From Shewanella algidipiscicola (lineage in GTDB: Bacteria; Pseudomonadota; Gammaproteobacteria; Enterobacterales; Shewanellaceae): a stretch of 64,000 bases of DNA. The stretch covers positions 118,598 through 182,597 of the forward strand of contig NZ_QPQT01000010.1 of NCBI RefSeq assembly GCF_003605125.1. The letters run 5' to 3'. A model generated the notes under the pieces. That model was not told the DNA's origin. It searched no databases and worked only from the letters and a program-made list of their open reading frames with translations. Positions 45,650 to 56,856 of the stretch are shown here, one piece after another (the first letter of the stretch is position 1; every line of letters starts with the position of its first letter). Made by a program: the position numbers and the translations under genes.

Positions 45650-47115
45650 TGTTACTGCGTGATGTACTGGCGCCCTGGTTTCATTTTGCGGGCCCCGAAA
45701 CGATGACACATTTAAGTTTAGATAGCCGCGATATTTCGCCTGGCTGTGTCTTCGTTGCCGTGCCTGGCCACAAGGTCGATGGTCGGCAATATATTGCAGC
45801 CGCCTTTGCTAATGGTGCGAACGCCGCCATTGTGCATACCGACTCGCCAGAGTTGCACGGTCAAGTGAGCCATGAGGGCGGCTTACAGGTTTTTTTCTTT
45901 CAGCTATCGCGTCAGTTGTCTGCCTTATCGGCGCAAGTTTATCATTTGGGCGTCGAGCGTTGTAAAATCATCGGGGTGACGGGTACCAACGGCAAAACCT
46001 CGGTCACCCAATTAATTGCCCAGTTATGTGAGAGCAAGGCATGTCGCAGTGCGGTTATGGGCACTTTAGGTAATGGGATTTGGGGGCAGTTAGTCGATAG
46101 CGGCAATACCACTGCCGACCCTATTACAGTGATGCGTCAGCTGCATGAATTTAATCGCCAAGGCGCGCAGGTGTGTGCCATGGAAGTATCGAGTCATGGA
46201 CTGGTACAAGGCCGTGTCGATGCGGTGCCCTTTGATGTGGCGGTATTTACTAATTTAAGCCGCGACCACCTCGATTATCACGGCACGATGGACGCCTATG
46301 GCGCTGCAAAGCAGCGGTTATTTCGTTTTGCCTCTTTGTCTCATGGGCTACTTAATATCGACGATCCTATTGGTGAGCAGTGGCTCGATGATAGCCATGG
46401 CCAACACCTTGTCGGTTACAGCGTTAACGCTCATCCTCGTGCTGCCATTTACACCACAGAGGTAAAGCAACATGCTAATGGCGTCAGTGCCACATTAGTT
46501 TGGCCAGAGGGACAAGCCCAAGTGGATAGCCCATTATTGGGCATATTTAACCTGGCCAATTTGGTCGCCGCATTAGGGGCTTTGTATCTGTGTGGTTACT
46601 CCATGGCTGAGCTGCTTAAGCATGTGGCACAGTTACAACCTGTCGCTGGGCGCATGGAGCGTTTTACGACCCAAAATGGCGTGACGTTAGTGGTGGATTA
46701 TGCCCACACGCCAGATGCACTCGCCCAAGCATTAACGGCGCTTAGAGGCCATTGTCAAGGCCAGTTGTGGTGTTTGTTTGGCTGTGGTGGCGATAGGGAT
46801 AAAGGCAAGCGCCCATTGATGGCACAAGCTGGCGAGGCGCATGCCGATCGGCTAATGGTCACCAGTGATAATGCCCGTAGCGAAATCCCCGAAGCTATTA
46901 TTGCCGATATTATCGCCGGACTTGCTCAGCCTGAGATGGCGCTGACAAATGTTGACCGCCAGCAAGCGATTGAGCAAGTGGTGGCCAATGCCGCTCCTGG
47001 CGATCTAATTTTGCTGGCTGGTAAAGGCCATGAGGCTTATCAAGAGATAGCTGGGCGCCGCATCGATTATGATGAACGCGCCTTAGCGGCCGCGATTGCT
47101 GGGAGAGCCGTATGA
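45649..47115 (+). CDS. murE: UDP-MurNAc-tripeptide synthetase MurE
   Basis: A 488-aa Mur ligase adding the third residue (meso-diaminopimelate in Gram-negatives). ATP loop [32 protein letters not shown], and [13 protein letters not shown]. The amino-acid recognition motif, usually DNPR, reads DNAR here (407-410), keeping Asp, Asn and Arg. Start shares a base with the ftsI stop; the stop overlaps murF. Confidence 0.97.
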   Translation: MLLRDVLAPWFHFAGPETMTHLSLDSRDISPGCVFVAVPGHKVDGRQYIAAAFANGANAAIVHTDSPELHGQVSHEGGLQVFFFQLSRQLSALSAQVYHLGVERCKIIGVTGTNGKTSVTQLIAQLCESKACRSAVMGTLGNGIWGQLVDSGNTTADPITVMRQLHEFNRQGAQVCAMEVSSHGLVQGRVDAVPFDVAVFTNLSRDHLDYHGTMDAYGAAKQRLFRFASLSHGLLNIDDPIGEQWLDDSHGQHLVGYSVNAHPRAAIYTTEVKQHANGVSATLVWPEGQAQVDSPLLGIFNLANLVAALGALYLCGYSMAELLKHVAQLQPVAGRMERFTTQNGVTLVVDYAHTPDALAQALTALRGHCQGQLWCLFGCGGDRDKGKRPLMAQAGEAHADRLMVTSDNARSEIPEAIIADIIAGLAQPEMALTNVDRQQAIEQVVANAAPGDLILLAGKGHEAYQEIAGRRIDYDERALAAAIAGRAV

Positions 47116-48509
47116 TCCCCTTAACCTTAACGCAATTAGCCACTCAACTCGATGGCAGATTAGTCGGTGATGACTTAACTGTAAGCAAAGTGGCTAGCGA
47201 TAGCCGCGCGGTCGATGCGCAGACCTTATTTGTCGCCCTAAAAGGGGAGCGCTTCGACGGCCATGACTTTGCCGCCACAGCGGTTGATAACGGAGCCGCG
47301 GCCTTGTTAGTCGAGCGGGTGTTGCCATTACCCGTACCGCAGTTGGTCGTAGGCAATAGTCAGTTGGCGATGGGGCAGATAGGAGCCTTTGTAAAACAAC
47401 ACGTTGCGCCTAAGTCGTTGGCGCTGACCGGCTCTAATGGCAAGACCAGCGTCAAAGAGATGGTCGCGACGATTTTATCTCAGCAGCATCAGGTGCTTTA
47501 CACCGCAGGTAACTTCAATAATGAGATTGGCGTGCCCTTAACCCTGCTGCGATTAGAGCCGCAACATGAATTTGGGGTGTTTGAATTAGGCGCTAATCAT
47601 ATCGGCGAGATTAATTACACTTCATCTTTAGTGCAACCGGATGTCGCTCTGGTTAATAATGTCGCCTCGGCGCACCTAGAGGGCTTTGGCTCACTCGAAG
47701 GTGTGGCTAAGGCTAAGTCTGAAATTTTCAACCATCTGGCGAAAGCTGGCGTTGCGGTGATCAATGCCGATGACGCTTTTGCGGATGTAATGCATGCTGC
47801 GGCCGCAGGTGCTGCACAGCTGACCTTTTCGATACAAGAGAGTACTGAAGCTGAGCCAGAGCTTGCTAAGCGGGCCGATGTGGTCGCTTGCGACTTACGG
47901 GCGGATGTAGTTGGGCGCTATCGCTTTGACCTGCACTATCAGCAGCAGTGTTATCCAGTGAGTTTGCCTTTGTCGGGGCGCCATCAGGTGAGCAATGCCT
48001 TAGCGGCCACCGCATGTTGTTTAGCCTTAGGGCTGTCGCTGCATGAGATTGTCGATGGTTTGCATAAATTGACGCCGGTGCAAGGCCGTATGTTGCCCAC
48101 ACAGCTGGGGCGCATTTTATTAGTCGATGACAGTTATAACGCCAATCCTGCCTCGGTAGGGGCGGCAATTGACTGGCTTCAAGAAATTAGCGGAAATCGC
48201 TGTTTAGTGCTGGGCGATTTAGGCGAATTAGGTGACAATGCGTCCCTTTTACATTGGCAACTTGGCGAAAAGGCCAAGTTACAGGGGATCGATGCCTTGT
48301 TCTCACTTGGAGAGCTTAGCCGAAACAGCAGTGACGCATTTTCGGGGCAACATTTTGACCATTTAGATGAGTTGGTCGTAAGTTTAATCAATTATTTTAA
48401 CCAGTTAGATGGAGATGTGACTGTGTTAGTCAAAGGATCTCGCAGTGCCAAAATGGAGCGCGTGGTAGAGGCCTTAATTGCCGCCTTCGAGCGCAAGGAG
48501 TTGTATTAA
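47112..48509 (+). CDS. murF: UDP-MurNAc-pentapeptide synthetase MurF
   Basis: A 465-aa Mur ligase adding D-Ala-D-Ala. [25 protein letters not shown] near the N-terminus, ATP loop [25 protein letters not shown], and [14 protein letters not shown]. It overlaps murE by four bases and shares a base with mraY. Confidence 0.97.
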   Translation: MIPLTLTQLATQLDGRLVGDDLTVSKVASDSRAVDAQTLFVALKGERFDGHDFAATAVDNGAAALLVERVLPLPVPQLVVGNSQLAMGQIGAFVKQHVAPKSLALTGSNGKTSVKEMVATILSQQHQVLYTAGNFNNEIGVPLTLLRLEPQHEFGVFELGANHIGEINYTSSLVQPDVALVNNVASAHLEGFGSLEGVAKAKSEIFNHLAKAGVAVINADDAFADVMHAAAAGAAQLTFSIQESTEAEPELAKRADVVACDLRADVVGRYRFDLHYQQQCYPVSLPLSGRHQVSNALAATACCLALGLSLHEIVDGLHKLTPVQGRMLPTQLGRILLVDDSYNANPASVGAAIDWLQEISGNRCLVLGDLGELGDNASLLHWQLGEKAKLQGIDALFSLGELSRNSSDAFSGQHFDHLDELVVSLINYFNQLDGDVTVLVKGSRSAKMERVVEALIAAFERKELY

Positions 48510-49591
48510 TGCTGGTTTATCTGGCTGAGTATCTAACCCAGTATTATTCAGGGTTTAACGTTTTTTCTTATGTGACATTTAGGGCGATCCTTGGTCTGTT
48601 GACCGCCATGCTATTTAGTTTGTGGTGGGGACCTAAGATGATTGAGCGTTTGCAGTTACTGCAAATTGGTCAAGTGGTACGTAACGATGGGCCCGAATCG
48701 CATTTTAGTAAACGCGGCACCCCGACCATGGGGGGCTTGCTGATCTTAGCGGGCGTGTTTATTAGCGTGCTGTTGTGGGGCGATCTGGGCAGCCGTTATG
48801 TGTGGGTGATGCTGTTTGTATTGGCCGCTTTCGGTCTGATTGGTTTTATTGATGACTACCGTAAAGTAGTACGTAAAGATACCAAGGGCTTGATTGCTCG
48901 TTGGAAGTATATTCTGCAATCATTAGCGGCATTAGCCATAGCATTTTATTTGTATGCCTCGGCGCAAACCGTGGGTGAAACCCAATTGGTGGTGCCGTTC
49001 TTTAAAGATGTGATGCCGCAGTTGGGTGCGCTCTTTATCGTTTTGGCTTACTTCACCATTGTTGGGTCAAGTAATGCGGTTAACTTAACCGACGGTCTCG
49101 ACGGCTTGGCAGTTATGCCAACTGTGATGGTGGCGGCGGCGTTTGCTTTGATTGCTTATCTTTCAGGGCACGTGCAATTTGCCAACTATCTGCATATTCC
49201 CTATTTGCCAGGTTCTGGCGAGTTAGTCATTGTCTGCACCGCTATTGTGGGCGCGGGGTTGGGCTTCCTCTGGTTTAACACTTACCCAGCACAAGTCTTT
49301 ATGGGCGATGTGGGCTCTTTGTCATTGGGCGCTGCGCTCGGAACCATTGCCGTGTTAGTACGCCAAGAGATTTTACTGGTGATCATGGGTGGTGTATTTG
49401 TGATGGAAACCGTATCGGTCATCTTGCAGGTGGGGTCGTACAAGCTGCGTGGTCAACGTATTTTCAGAATGGCACCCATTCATCATCACTATGAATTAAA
49501 AGGCTGGCCAGAACCTCGGGTTATCGTACGTTTCTGGATTATTTCGCTGTTTTTAGTGTTGCTAGGCTTAGCAACCTTAAAGTTAAGGTAA
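48509..49591 (+). CDS. mraY: Phospho-MurNAc-pentapeptide translocase MraY
   Basis: A 360-aa protein with ten membrane segments that moves phospho-MurNAc-pentapeptide to undecaprenyl phosphate, making lipid I. It has [19 protein letters not shown] (catalytic Asp pair), [28 protein letters not shown], and [17 protein letters not shown]. All family landmarks are present. Confidence 0.98.
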   Translation: MLVYLAEYLTQYYSGFNVFSYVTFRAILGLLTAMLFSLWWGPKMIERLQLLQIGQVVRNDGPESHFSKRGTPTMGGLLILAGVFISVLLWGDLGSRYVWVMLFVLAAFGLIGFIDDYRKVVRKDTKGLIARWKYILQSLAALAIAFYLYASAQTVGETQLVVPFFKDVMPQLGALFIVLAYFTIVGSSNAVNLTDGLDGLAVMPTVMVAAAFALIAYLSGHVQFANYLHIPYLPGSGELVIVCTAIVGAGLGFLWFNTYPAQVFMGDVGSLSLGAALGTIAVLVRQEILLVIMGGVFVMETVSVILQVGSYKLRGQRIFRMAPIHHHYELKGWPEPRVIVRFWIISLFLVLLGLATLKLR

Positions 49592-49597
49592 ACACTC

Positions 49598-50929
49598 ATG
49601 ACGAGTTGTTATACGCACATAGTATTAGGACTGGGAGCCACAGGGCTGTCGGTGGTGCGTTATTTAACCAAACAAGGGATCAAGCCGCTGGTGATGGACA
49701 GTCGCGAGCAACCGCCTGGCCGGGAAACGCTCAGTCGTGATTTCCCGCAGGTCGAGTTGCTTACCGGCGGATTTGATTGTCGCTATTTAGTGCAAGCGAG
49801 CCAAATTGTGATTAGCCCTGGTATCCCGCTCGATACCCCAGAAATTAGGGTTGCTATCGATATGGGGATTGAGGTGGTCGGTGATGTGGAGCTATTTGCC
49901 CGAGCGATAGCCGATCGCCCTGCCTGTGTGATTGGTATCACCGGCTCAAACGGCAAGTCAACCGTCACGACACTCGTGGGAGAGATGGCAGCGAGTGCCG
50001 GGCTCGATTATGCGCTGGGCGGCAATATTGGTGTGCCGGTATTAGATCTGCTTGACCAGCAACCAGCCTTATACGTGCTGGAGCTGTCTAGTTTTCAATT
50101 AGAGACCACGCACAGCCTTAAATGTATCAGCGCAACGTGTCTCAATATCAGCGAAGATCATATGGATCGTTACGCCGATTTAGAGGCGTATCGTCAGGCC
50201 AAGTTGAGTCTATATAGTCAGACTAAGTTGGTGATTGTGAATCGCGATGACGCTCAAACCATGCCAAGCGAGCCGATGAACCTGCAAAGCTTTGGGTTAT
50301 CGGCACCTAAAGGCGATGAGTGGGGGATTGAACATGGCATGTTGGTGCATGGCACCACAGAATTTGTGGCTGTAAGCGAGCTTGCCCTTGTCGGCAGCCA
50401 TAACCACGCAAACTTGTTAGCCGCGATGGCGCTGGCGGACAGTGTCGGTATTCCTAAGGCGGCGATGGTGCAGGTGGCGCAGCAATTTACCGGCCTACCG
50501 CATCGTTGTGAGTTAGTGACTAAACGCAATGGCGTGATGTTTGTCAATGACTCTAAGGCGACCAATGTGGGTGCAACCTTGGCGGCATTACAAGGGTTGG
50601 CGAGTTATACCGGTGAGATATTACTGATTGCCGGAGGTGACGGTAAAGGCGCCGATTTTTCGCCGCTGATAGATGCGCTACAGGGCGTGAGCCAGTTAAT
50701 CACCTTAGGCAAAGATGGCGATAAAATTGCGGCATTGTTTGACGGTGCGATTAAGGTCGATTCTATGGCGGCGGCGGTTGAGCAAGCGGCTCGCTTGGCG
50801 AGCGATGGCGACATAGTGCTGTTGTCACCAGCGTGCGCTAGCCTCGACATGTACCGTAACTTTATGGAACGTGGCGACGATTTTCGCGCGCAAGTGATGG
50901 CACTCGATACTGAGGCTGGGAATGCGTAG
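49598..50929 (+). CDS. murD: UDP-MurNAc-L-alanine:D-glutamate ligase MurD
   Basis: A 443-aa Mur ligase adding D-glutamate. LGLGATGLSVVRYL in the Rossmann N-domain, ATP loop GITGSNGKSTVTTL, ELSSFQLE, NISEDHMDRY, FVNDSKATNVGAT and SPACASLDMYRNF at the end. It overlaps ftsW by eight bases. Confidence 0.98.
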   Translation: MTSCYTHIVLGLGATGLSVVRYLTKQGIKPLVMDSREQPPGRETLSRDFPQVELLTGGFDCRYLVQASQIVISPGIPLDTPEIRVAIDMGIEVVGDVELFARAIADRPACVIGITGSNGKSTVTTLVGEMAASAGLDYALGGNIGVPVLDLLDQQPALYVLELSSFQLETTHSLKCISATCLNISEDHMDRYADLEAYRQAKLSLYSQTKLVIVNRDDAQTMPSEPMNLQSFGLSAPKGDEWGIEHGMLVHGTTEFVAVSELALVGSHNHANLLAAMALADSVGIPKAAMVQVAQQFTGLPHRCELVTKRNGVMFVNDSKATNVGATLAALQGLASYTGEILLIAGGDGKGADFSPLIDALQGVSQLITLGKDGDKIAALFDGAIKVDSMAAAVEQAARLASDGDIVLLSPACASLDMYRNFMERGDDFRAQVMALDTEAGNA

Positions 50930-52136
50930 CGCCGAGCGCCAGCTCAACCTGTTTGGTAGTGGCATTCGTTGGTCGCTGCCCAATCTGTTTAGTCAGCGTG
51001 ATGCGCCGGGCATGCAGCTGTACGATCGCTCGTTGCTGTTTGCGGTTATCGGCTTAATCTGTTTCGGTTTTATCATGGTGATGTCGGCTTCTATGCCAGA
51101 GGCGCAGACATTAACGGGTAATCCATTTCATTTTGTGTGGCGTCATGTCGCCTATATCAGCGGGTGTGTGATTATCGCCGCGGTGGTATTACGAGTTGAG
51201 ATGCATCGCTGGCAGCAATTTAGCCCGATATTATTACTGCTGGTTGCAATAATGTTGGCCTTGGTGCCCATTATAGGCACCACGGTTAATGGTGCTACGC
51301 GCTGGTTATCGGTTGGACCCATTCGTATTCAGGTGGCTGAGCTTGCTAAGTTTGCCTTTGCTATTTATATGGCGGGCTATTTAGTGAGGCGTCATCAAGA
51401 GGTGCGTGAAAACGCTAAAGGGTTTTATAAACCGATTGCGGTATTCGCAGTATACGCCTCGCTAATCTTACTGCAGCCCGATTTAGGTACGGTTGTGGTG
51501 CTATTTGTTGGCACAGTAGGGTTACTGTTTTTGGCCGGGGCGAGGTTGCTCGACTTCTTCGCCTTAATCTTAACTGGTGCGGTGGCTTTTGTTGGCTTGG
51601 TACTTATCGAGCCCTATCGTATGCGGCGGATCACTTCGTTTAGGGACCCGTGGCAAGACCCTTTTGGTAGCGGCTACCAATTGACGCAATCGTTAATGGC
51701 TTATGGCCGTGGCGACTGGTTTGGTCAGGGATTAGGTAACAGTATCCAAAAATTGGAATACCTGCCCGAGGCCCATACCGACTTTATTTTTGCGGTGATT
51801 GGTGAAGAGTTAGGTTTTGTCGGCATCATTATTGTGTTGTCGGCTTTATTATTTGTGGCGCTAAGGGCGATTAAACTAGGCAATTTATGTTTGCTCAGAG
51901 ACAGAGCATTTGAAGGCTATTTAGCGTATTCAATTGGTATCTGGTTTTGCTTTCAAACCGTGGTCAATGTGGGAGCCAGTATTGGCATGTTGCCGACAAA
52001 AGGCTTAACTCTGCCTTTTATTAGTTATGGCGGCAGTAGCCTTTGGGTGATGACCGCAGCCGCAATGATATTAATTAGAATTGACCATGAGCGGCGATTA
52101 AGCCTGATACAGGCAGTGCAAGGCAAGGTGAAATAA
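50922..52136 (+). CDS. ftsW: Septal peptidoglycan polymerase FtsW
   Basis: A 404-aa SEDS-family glycosyltransferase with about ten membrane segments. Landmarks: VMSASMPEA, GATRWLSVGPIRIQVAELAK, LLQPDLGTVVVL, PEAHTDFIFAVIGEELG, and PFISYGGSSL near the end. It polymerises septal glycan with FtsI as partner. Confidence 0.97.
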   Translation: MRSAERQLNLFGSGIRWSLPNLFSQRDAPGMQLYDRSLLFAVIGLICFGFIMVMSASMPEAQTLTGNPFHFVWRHVAYISGCVIIAAVVLRVEMHRWQQFSPILLLLVAIMLALVPIIGTTVNGATRWLSVGPIRIQVAELAKFAFAIYMAGYLVRRHQEVRENAKGFYKPIAVFAVYASLILLQPDLGTVVVLFVGTVGLLFLAGARLLDFFALILTGAVAFVGLVLIEPYRMRRITSFRDPWQDPFGSGYQLTQSLMAYGRGDWFGQGLGNSIQKLEYLPEAHTDFIFAVIGEELGFVGIIIVLSALLFVALRAIKLGNLCLLRDRAFEGYLAYSIGIWFCFQTVVNVGASIGMLPTKGLTLPFISYGGSSLWVMTAAAMILIRIDHERRLSLIQAVQGKVK

Positions 52137-53227
52137 TGGTCTTACAAAAACGTATTTTGATCATGGCTGGCGGCACGGGAGGGCATGTATTTCCGGCGTT
52201 AGCGGTGGCCAAACATTTGGCCAAACGAGGCTGGCAGGTGCGGTGGTTAGGCACCGCAGAGCGGATGGAAGCGCGCCTAGTGCCTCAGCACGGTTTCGAT
52301 ATCGACTTTATCGATATTAAAGGGGTGCGTGGTAACGGTGTGCTGCGTAAGTTAGCGGCGCCGTTTAAAATTGTGCGTTCAATTATGCAAGCTCGTGAGG
52401 TGATTAACGAATTTAGGCCTGATGTGGTATTAGGCATGGGCGGTTTTGCCAGTGGCCCAGGTGGCATTGCGGCTAGGCTAAGCGGTATTCCGCTGGTGCT
52501 GCATGAGCAAAATGCGATCCCTGGCATGACCAACAAGCTGTTGTCGCGTATCGCCAACCGCGTGCTATGTGCCTTCCATAATACTTTCGAGAGTCGCGCC
52601 GAAGTGGTGGGCAACCCCATACGCCGTGAGCTGATTAATTTAGGTCAGTGCAGGACGGGAAGCACTGACGACGCCTTGCGTGTGTTAGTCGTGGGGGGCA
52701 GTTTGGGGGCCAAAGTCTTTAACGACTTAATGCCAGCTGTGATGGCCGAGGTGAGCAAGCATCATTCGATCACTGTGTGGCATCAGGTGGGTAAAGGCAA
52801 TTTGCCCAGTGTAGAAAATGACTATTTACAACGTGGCCAGTCGGGCAGTGTTAAGGTGGCCGAGTTTATTGATGATATGGAGGCTGCGTATCGCTGGGCT
52901 GATGTGGTGTTATGCCGTGCTGGCGCGCTGACGGTGTCAGAAGTGGCGGCGGTAGGCTTACCCAGTATTTTGGTGCCTTATCCCCATGCGGTAGACGATC
53001 ATCAAACTAAAAATGCCCAAGTATTAGTCGAAGCGGGTGGCGCCTTTTTATTGCCGCAAACCGTATTAGATAGTGACAAATTGATCAGTAAACTGCAGAT
53101 GCTGGCAAGTGATCGCAACGCCCTGAGAGAGATGGGCGAATTGGCGAAAAGTGTCGCAGTGTTAGATGCAACAGAGCGAGTGGCGGCCGTGTGCACCGCG
53201 CTGGCCAATAAGGATTCAGATGAGTAA
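52136..53227 (+). CDS. murG: Lipid II synthase MurG
   Basis: A 363-aa GT-B glycosyltransferase adding GlcNAc to lipid [15 protein letters not shown] at the N-terminus, [36 protein letters not shown], and [26 protein letters not shown]. The start shares a base with the ftsW stop; the end overlaps murC. Confidence 0.98.
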   Translation: MVLQKRILIMAGGTGGHVFPALAVAKHLAKRGWQVRWLGTAERMEARLVPQHGFDIDFIDIKGVRGNGVLRKLAAPFKIVRSIMQAREVINEFRPDVVLGMGGFASGPGGIAARLSGIPLVLHEQNAIPGMTNKLLSRIANRVLCAFHNTFESRAEVVGNPIRRELINLGQCRTGSTDDALRVLVVGGSLGAKVFNDLMPAVMAEVSKHHSITVWHQVGKGNLPSVENDYLQRGQSGSVKVAEFIDDMEAAYRWADVVLCRAGALTVSEVAAVGLPSILVPYPHAVDDHQTKNAQVLVEAGGAFLLPQTVLDSDKLISKLQMLASDRNALREMGELAKSVAVLDATERVAAVCTALANKDSDE

Positions 53228-54674
53228 AACCGAAGATAAATATGCCCCTTTAAGAAGCATAATTCCTGAGATGCGCCGGGTTAAACAGATCTACTTTGTT
53301 GGCATCGGTGGCGCGGGGATGGGCGGTATTGCCGAAGTGTTGCTCAATGAGGGCTACCGTTTAAGCGGATCGGATATCGCCGATAATGCGGTGACCACCC
53401 GTTTGCGTCGTTTAGGGGCAACTGTATATATCGGCCATAAGGCTGCACAAGTGCAAGGCGCCGATGTGGTGGTGGTATCCACCGCAATTGATGCGGCCAA
53501 TCCTGAAATATTGGCCGCCAAAGATCTGCGCATTCCCATCGTTCGTCGGGCAGAAATGCTGGCCGAATTGATGCGCTATCGTCACGGCATTGCCGTTGCG
53601 GGTACCCATGGTAAAACCACGACTACCAGTTTAATTGCCAGTATTTATGGTCAGGCTGAGCGCGATCCGACCTTCGTCATTGGTGGCCTGCTTAATAGCG
53701 CCGGCACCAACGCACGTTTAGGTAAGAGCCGTTATTTGATAGCCGAAGCGGACGAGAGTGATGCCAGCTTCTTGCACTTGCAACCTATGGTGAGTGTGAT
53801 CACCAATATCGAAGCCGATCACATGGACACCTATGGTGGTGATTTTGAGAAACTCAAATCAACCTTTATCGACTTTTTGCACAACCTGCCTTTTTACGGG
53901 GTTGCGGTGGCCTGTATTGACGATCCTGTAGTGAGAGAGTTATTGCCCCGTATCAGTCGCAAGGTGGTGACTTACGGTTTTAGCGAAGACGCCGATGTGC
54001 AGGCGCTCAATTTTGTGCAGCAAGGTTATCGTTGCAGTTTTACCGTGCGCCGTGAAGCGATGGCCGATCTGGACTTAAGCGTTAATTTGCCAGGGCAACA
54101 CAATGTACTAAATGCACTGGCGGCGATTGCCGTGGCAACCGAAGATGAAATTGAAGATGAGGCCATTGTAAAAGCCTTGGCAGAGTTTCAGGGGATTGGT
54201 CGTCGTTTTCAGCAGTTGGGTGAATTTAACACTCAAACGGGTAGCGTCATGTTGGTCGATGATTATGGTCATCACCCCAGTGAAGTCGCAGCAACCATTA
54301 AGGCGGCGCGCTCTGGCTGGCCGGATAAGCGTTTAGTGATGTTGTATCAACCTCATCGTTACAGCCGTACCCGAGATTTGTATGATGACTTTGTTGATGT
54401 ATTAGCCCAGGTCGACTGTTTGCTGTTACTCGATGTGTATAGTGCAGGGGAAGCGCCAGTGCCAGGTGCTGATAGCCGCGCCTTGTGTCGCTCAATTCGC
54501 CAACGTGGGCAGCTTGACCCTATTTTTGTCGCCGATCCACAGCAGCTAGAAGCAATTTTACCTGGCGTGTTACAAGATGGCGATCTGTTACTGACCCAAG
54601 GGGCTGGCAATATTGGGGCAATTAGCCGTCAACTGGCCGATGCCAATTTGTTATTTGAACAGGTGAAGTCGTGA
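53220..54674 (+). CDS. murC: UDP-MurNAc:L-alanine ligase MurC
   Basis: A 484-aa Mur ligase adding the first residue. [35 protein letters not shown] (ATP loop), [35 protein letters not shown]. The ATG at 53220, overlapping the end of murG by eight bases, gives the usual N-terminus; an earlier start at 53166 is not supported. No ddlB follows. Confidence 0.97.
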   Translation: MSKTEDKYAPLRSIIPEMRRVKQIYFVGIGGAGMGGIAEVLLNEGYRLSGSDIADNAVTTRLRRLGATVYIGHKAAQVQGADVVVVSTAIDAANPEILAAKDLRIPIVRRAEMLAELMRYRHGIAVAGTHGKTTTTSLIASIYGQAERDPTFVIGGLLNSAGTNARLGKSRYLIAEADESDASFLHLQPMVSVITNIEADHMDTYGGDFEKLKSTFIDFLHNLPFYGVAVACIDDPVVRELLPRISRKVVTYGFSEDADVQALNFVQQGYRCSFTVRREAMADLDLSVNLPGQHNVLNALAAIAVATEDEIEDEAIVKALAEFQGIGRRFQQLGEFNTQTGSVMLVDDYGHHPSEVAATIKAARSGWPDKRLVMLYQPHRYSRTRDLYDDFVDVLAQVDCLLLLDVYSAGEAPVPGADSRALCRSIRQRGQLDPIFVADPQQLEAILPGVLQDGDLLLTQGAGNIGAISRQLADANLLFEQVKS

Positions 54675-54713
54675 TGGTGTTATCGCTGTCACGATAGGCC
54701 GACGATGAAGCTT

Positions 54714-54741
54714 TTGACGCTATGGTTGAGGTCGTTATAAT
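54714..54741 (+). promoter_or_regulatory. Strong promoter of ftsQAZ in the murC-ftsQ gap
   Basis: TTGACG (54714-54719), 16-bp spacer and a perfect TATAAT (54736-54741), 80 bp before ftsQ. In E. coli this interval holds ddlB, which has internal ftsQ promoters. Confidence 0.75.
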
Positions 54742-54820
54742 GCCCGGTTATTTATTACAGTACATGTGTGACACTTTGAGTGTTTTATGTACTAAAAATA
54801 GTGTGTTAGGACGGTAAATC

Positions 54821-55585
54821 GTGTCCTGGAACGAGCGGCTTAATCGTGGGCGAAAGCGACTATTACGGGTCGATTGGTATCTGTGCCTTGGATTGATCTT
54901 TCTGTTTCTAGTGTTCAGTGGCTTGTTCATGGGGGCTTGGAAGTTAAACCTAGTGCTCAACGATGCCGATGCTTTGCCTATCGAAGCGGTGGCGGTAAAA
55001 GGTGATAGGCAATTTACCAGTGACGCAGAGATCCAAGCGGCCCTGAAAGATTTGATGCAGCGCAGCTTTTTTTCGGCTGATGTGAATCAGGTACAACAGG
55101 CGTTAGAAAATTTGCCTTGGGTGTATCAAGCATCGGTGCGACGTGAGTGGCCAGCAAAGCTCAAGGTGTATCTGATAGAGCAGAAAGCTGTCGCTCATTG
55201 GAATGAAACCGATTGGGTCAATGAGCAAGGGCAAGTATTTGTGGCGCCAATGAAGCCAGGGGTAGGTGAACTACCGAGTTTAGTTGGCCCAAACGATCAG
55301 GCGATGTCGGTTTTAACCCACTATCGTCAGATTGGTGAGTTATTAACCATAAATGGGTTTAAATTAACCCATTTAGAATTGAGTCCTCGGCATGCTTGGC
55401 TGGGCGTTTTAGACAGCGGCATAGAGTTAAATTTAGGACGAGAAGATAAAATGGCGCGGGTTCAACGGTTTATCGATGTGTACCCCACATTAGTAAACCA
55501 AGATAAACCCGTTGCCAGAGTGGATTTGCGCTACGATACCGGATTGGCCGTAGGTTGGGATAATGCACAAGATGAGAGCCATTAA
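54821..55585 (+). CDS. ftsQ: Cell division protein FtsQ
   Basis: A 254-aa bitopic divisome protein: basic cytoplasmic N-terminus, one membrane segment (LGLIFLFLVFSGLFMGAW, about 25-42), a POTRA domain (IEAVAVKGDRQFTSDAEIQAAL) and a beta domain. GTG start. It recruits FtsL-FtsB. ftsA begins three bases after its stop. Confidence 0.95.
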   Translation: MSWNERLNRGRKRLLRVDWYLCLGLIFLFLVFSGLFMGAWKLNLVLNDADALPIEAVAVKGDRQFTSDAEIQAALKDLMQRSFFSADVNQVQQALENLPWVYQASVRREWPAKLKVYLIEQKAVAHWNETDWVNEQGQVFVAPMKPGVGELPSLVGPNDQAMSVLTHYRQIGELLTINGFKLTHLELSPRHAWLGVLDSGIELNLGREDKMARVQRFIDVYPTLVNQDKPVARVDLRYDTGLAVGWDNAQDESH

Positions 55586-55588
55586 TTA

Positions 55589-56824
55589 ATGACCAAGAAT
55601 CAAGATAGAAATCTGATCGTTGGATTGGACATAGGGACATCAAAGGTCGCAGTGATCATTGGCGAGGTGTTACCTGATGGAGAGATCAGCGTGGTTGGCT
55701 TAGGCAGTCATCCCTCTCGCGGCATGGATAAAGGCGGCGTGAATGATCTTGACTCTGTGGTGCGCAGTGTTCAGCGTGCATTAGATCAGGCAGAACTCAT
55801 GGCCGACTGCCAAGTGGCCTCTGTCTATTTAGGCATTTCGGGTAAGCATATCCAATGCCAAAACGAAAATGGCATGGTCTCGATTAATGACGAAGAAGTC
55901 ACCCAAGAAGATGTCGATAACGTTATCCATACGGCGCGCTCAGTCAAGATCCCAACTGAGCGCCGTATTTTGCATGTGTTACCGCAAGAATATGCGATTG
56001 ATGTGCAAGATGGTATTAAGAGCCCTATCGGTATGTCGGGTATGCGCATGGAAGCTAAGGTGCATATCGTCACCTGTGCAAACGACATGGCAAAAAATAT
56101 CACTAAGAGTGTCGAACGTTGCGGTTTAAAGGTTGATGATCTGGTGTTTTCCGCTATCGCTTCGGCAGATTCAGTGCTGACAGATGATGAAAAAGATCTG
56201 GGTGTGTGTTTGGTCGATATGGGCGGCGGTACTACCGATATCACTATCTATACCAATGGTGCACTGCGTCATTGTGCGGTAGTGCCAGTGGCGGGTAATC
56301 AGGTGACCAATGATATCGCCAAAATATTCCGTACGCCTTTGTCTCATGCCGAGCAGATCAAAGTGCAGTATGCCAGCGCGCGTAGTTCTATGGTCAGCCG
56401 TGAAGACAGCATCGAGGTGCCATCGGTTGGTGGGCGTCCATCACGCACTATGTCGCGTCATACCTTGGCTGAGGTGGTTGAGCCTAGGTATCAAGAGTTG
56501 TTTGAGCTAGTCCGTAAAGAATTAAGAGACTGTGGCATGGAAGATCAAGTCGCCGCAGGGATTGTATTAACTGGCGGCACGGCATCGATTGAAGGTGCTG
56601 TGGATGTGGCTGAAGCCACCTTTGGTATGCCAGTGCGAGTGGCTGAGCCATTAGCGGTAAAAGGGTTATTTGAATATGTAAATCAACCCATCTACTCCAC
56701 GGGAGTTGGGTTGTTGCATTACGGCGCAAGAAGGGTGATCGAACGTCAGTTTGAGCGTCCAGAGCGTCAAGGGGTAACCAGCCTTTGGAATCGAGTCCAA
56801 AGCTGGTTTAAAGGCGAGTTTTAA
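55589..56824 (+). CDS. ftsA: Cell division protein FtsA
   Basis: A 411-aa actin-like ATPase tethering FtsZ to the membrane. LIVGLDIGTSKVAVIIGE, VDMGGGTTDITIY (phosphate loop 2), GIVLTGGTASIEG, and the C-terminal amphipathic anchor NRVQSWFKGEF. Complete. Confidence 0.98.
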   Translation: MTKNQDRNLIVGLDIGTSKVAVIIGEVLPDGEISVVGLGSHPSRGMDKGGVNDLDSVVRSVQRALDQAELMADCQVASVYLGISGKHIQCQNENGMVSINDEEVTQEDVDNVIHTARSVKIPTERRILHVLPQEYAIDVQDGIKSPIGMSGMRMEAKVHIVTCANDMAKNITKSVERCGLKVDDLVFSAIASADSVLTDDEKDLGVCLVDMGGGTTDITIYTNGALRHCAVVPVAGNQVTNDIAKIFRTPLSHAEQIKVQYASARSSMVSREDSIEVPSVGGRPSRTMSRHTLAEVVEPRYQELFELVRKELRDCGMEDQVAAGIVLTGGTASIEGAVDVAEATFGMPVRVAEPLAVKGLFEYVNQPIYSTGVGLLHYGARRVIERQFERPERQGVTSLWNRVQSWFKGEF

Positions 56825-56856
56825 ATTAATAACGCAGACTAAACGGAGAGAATACC

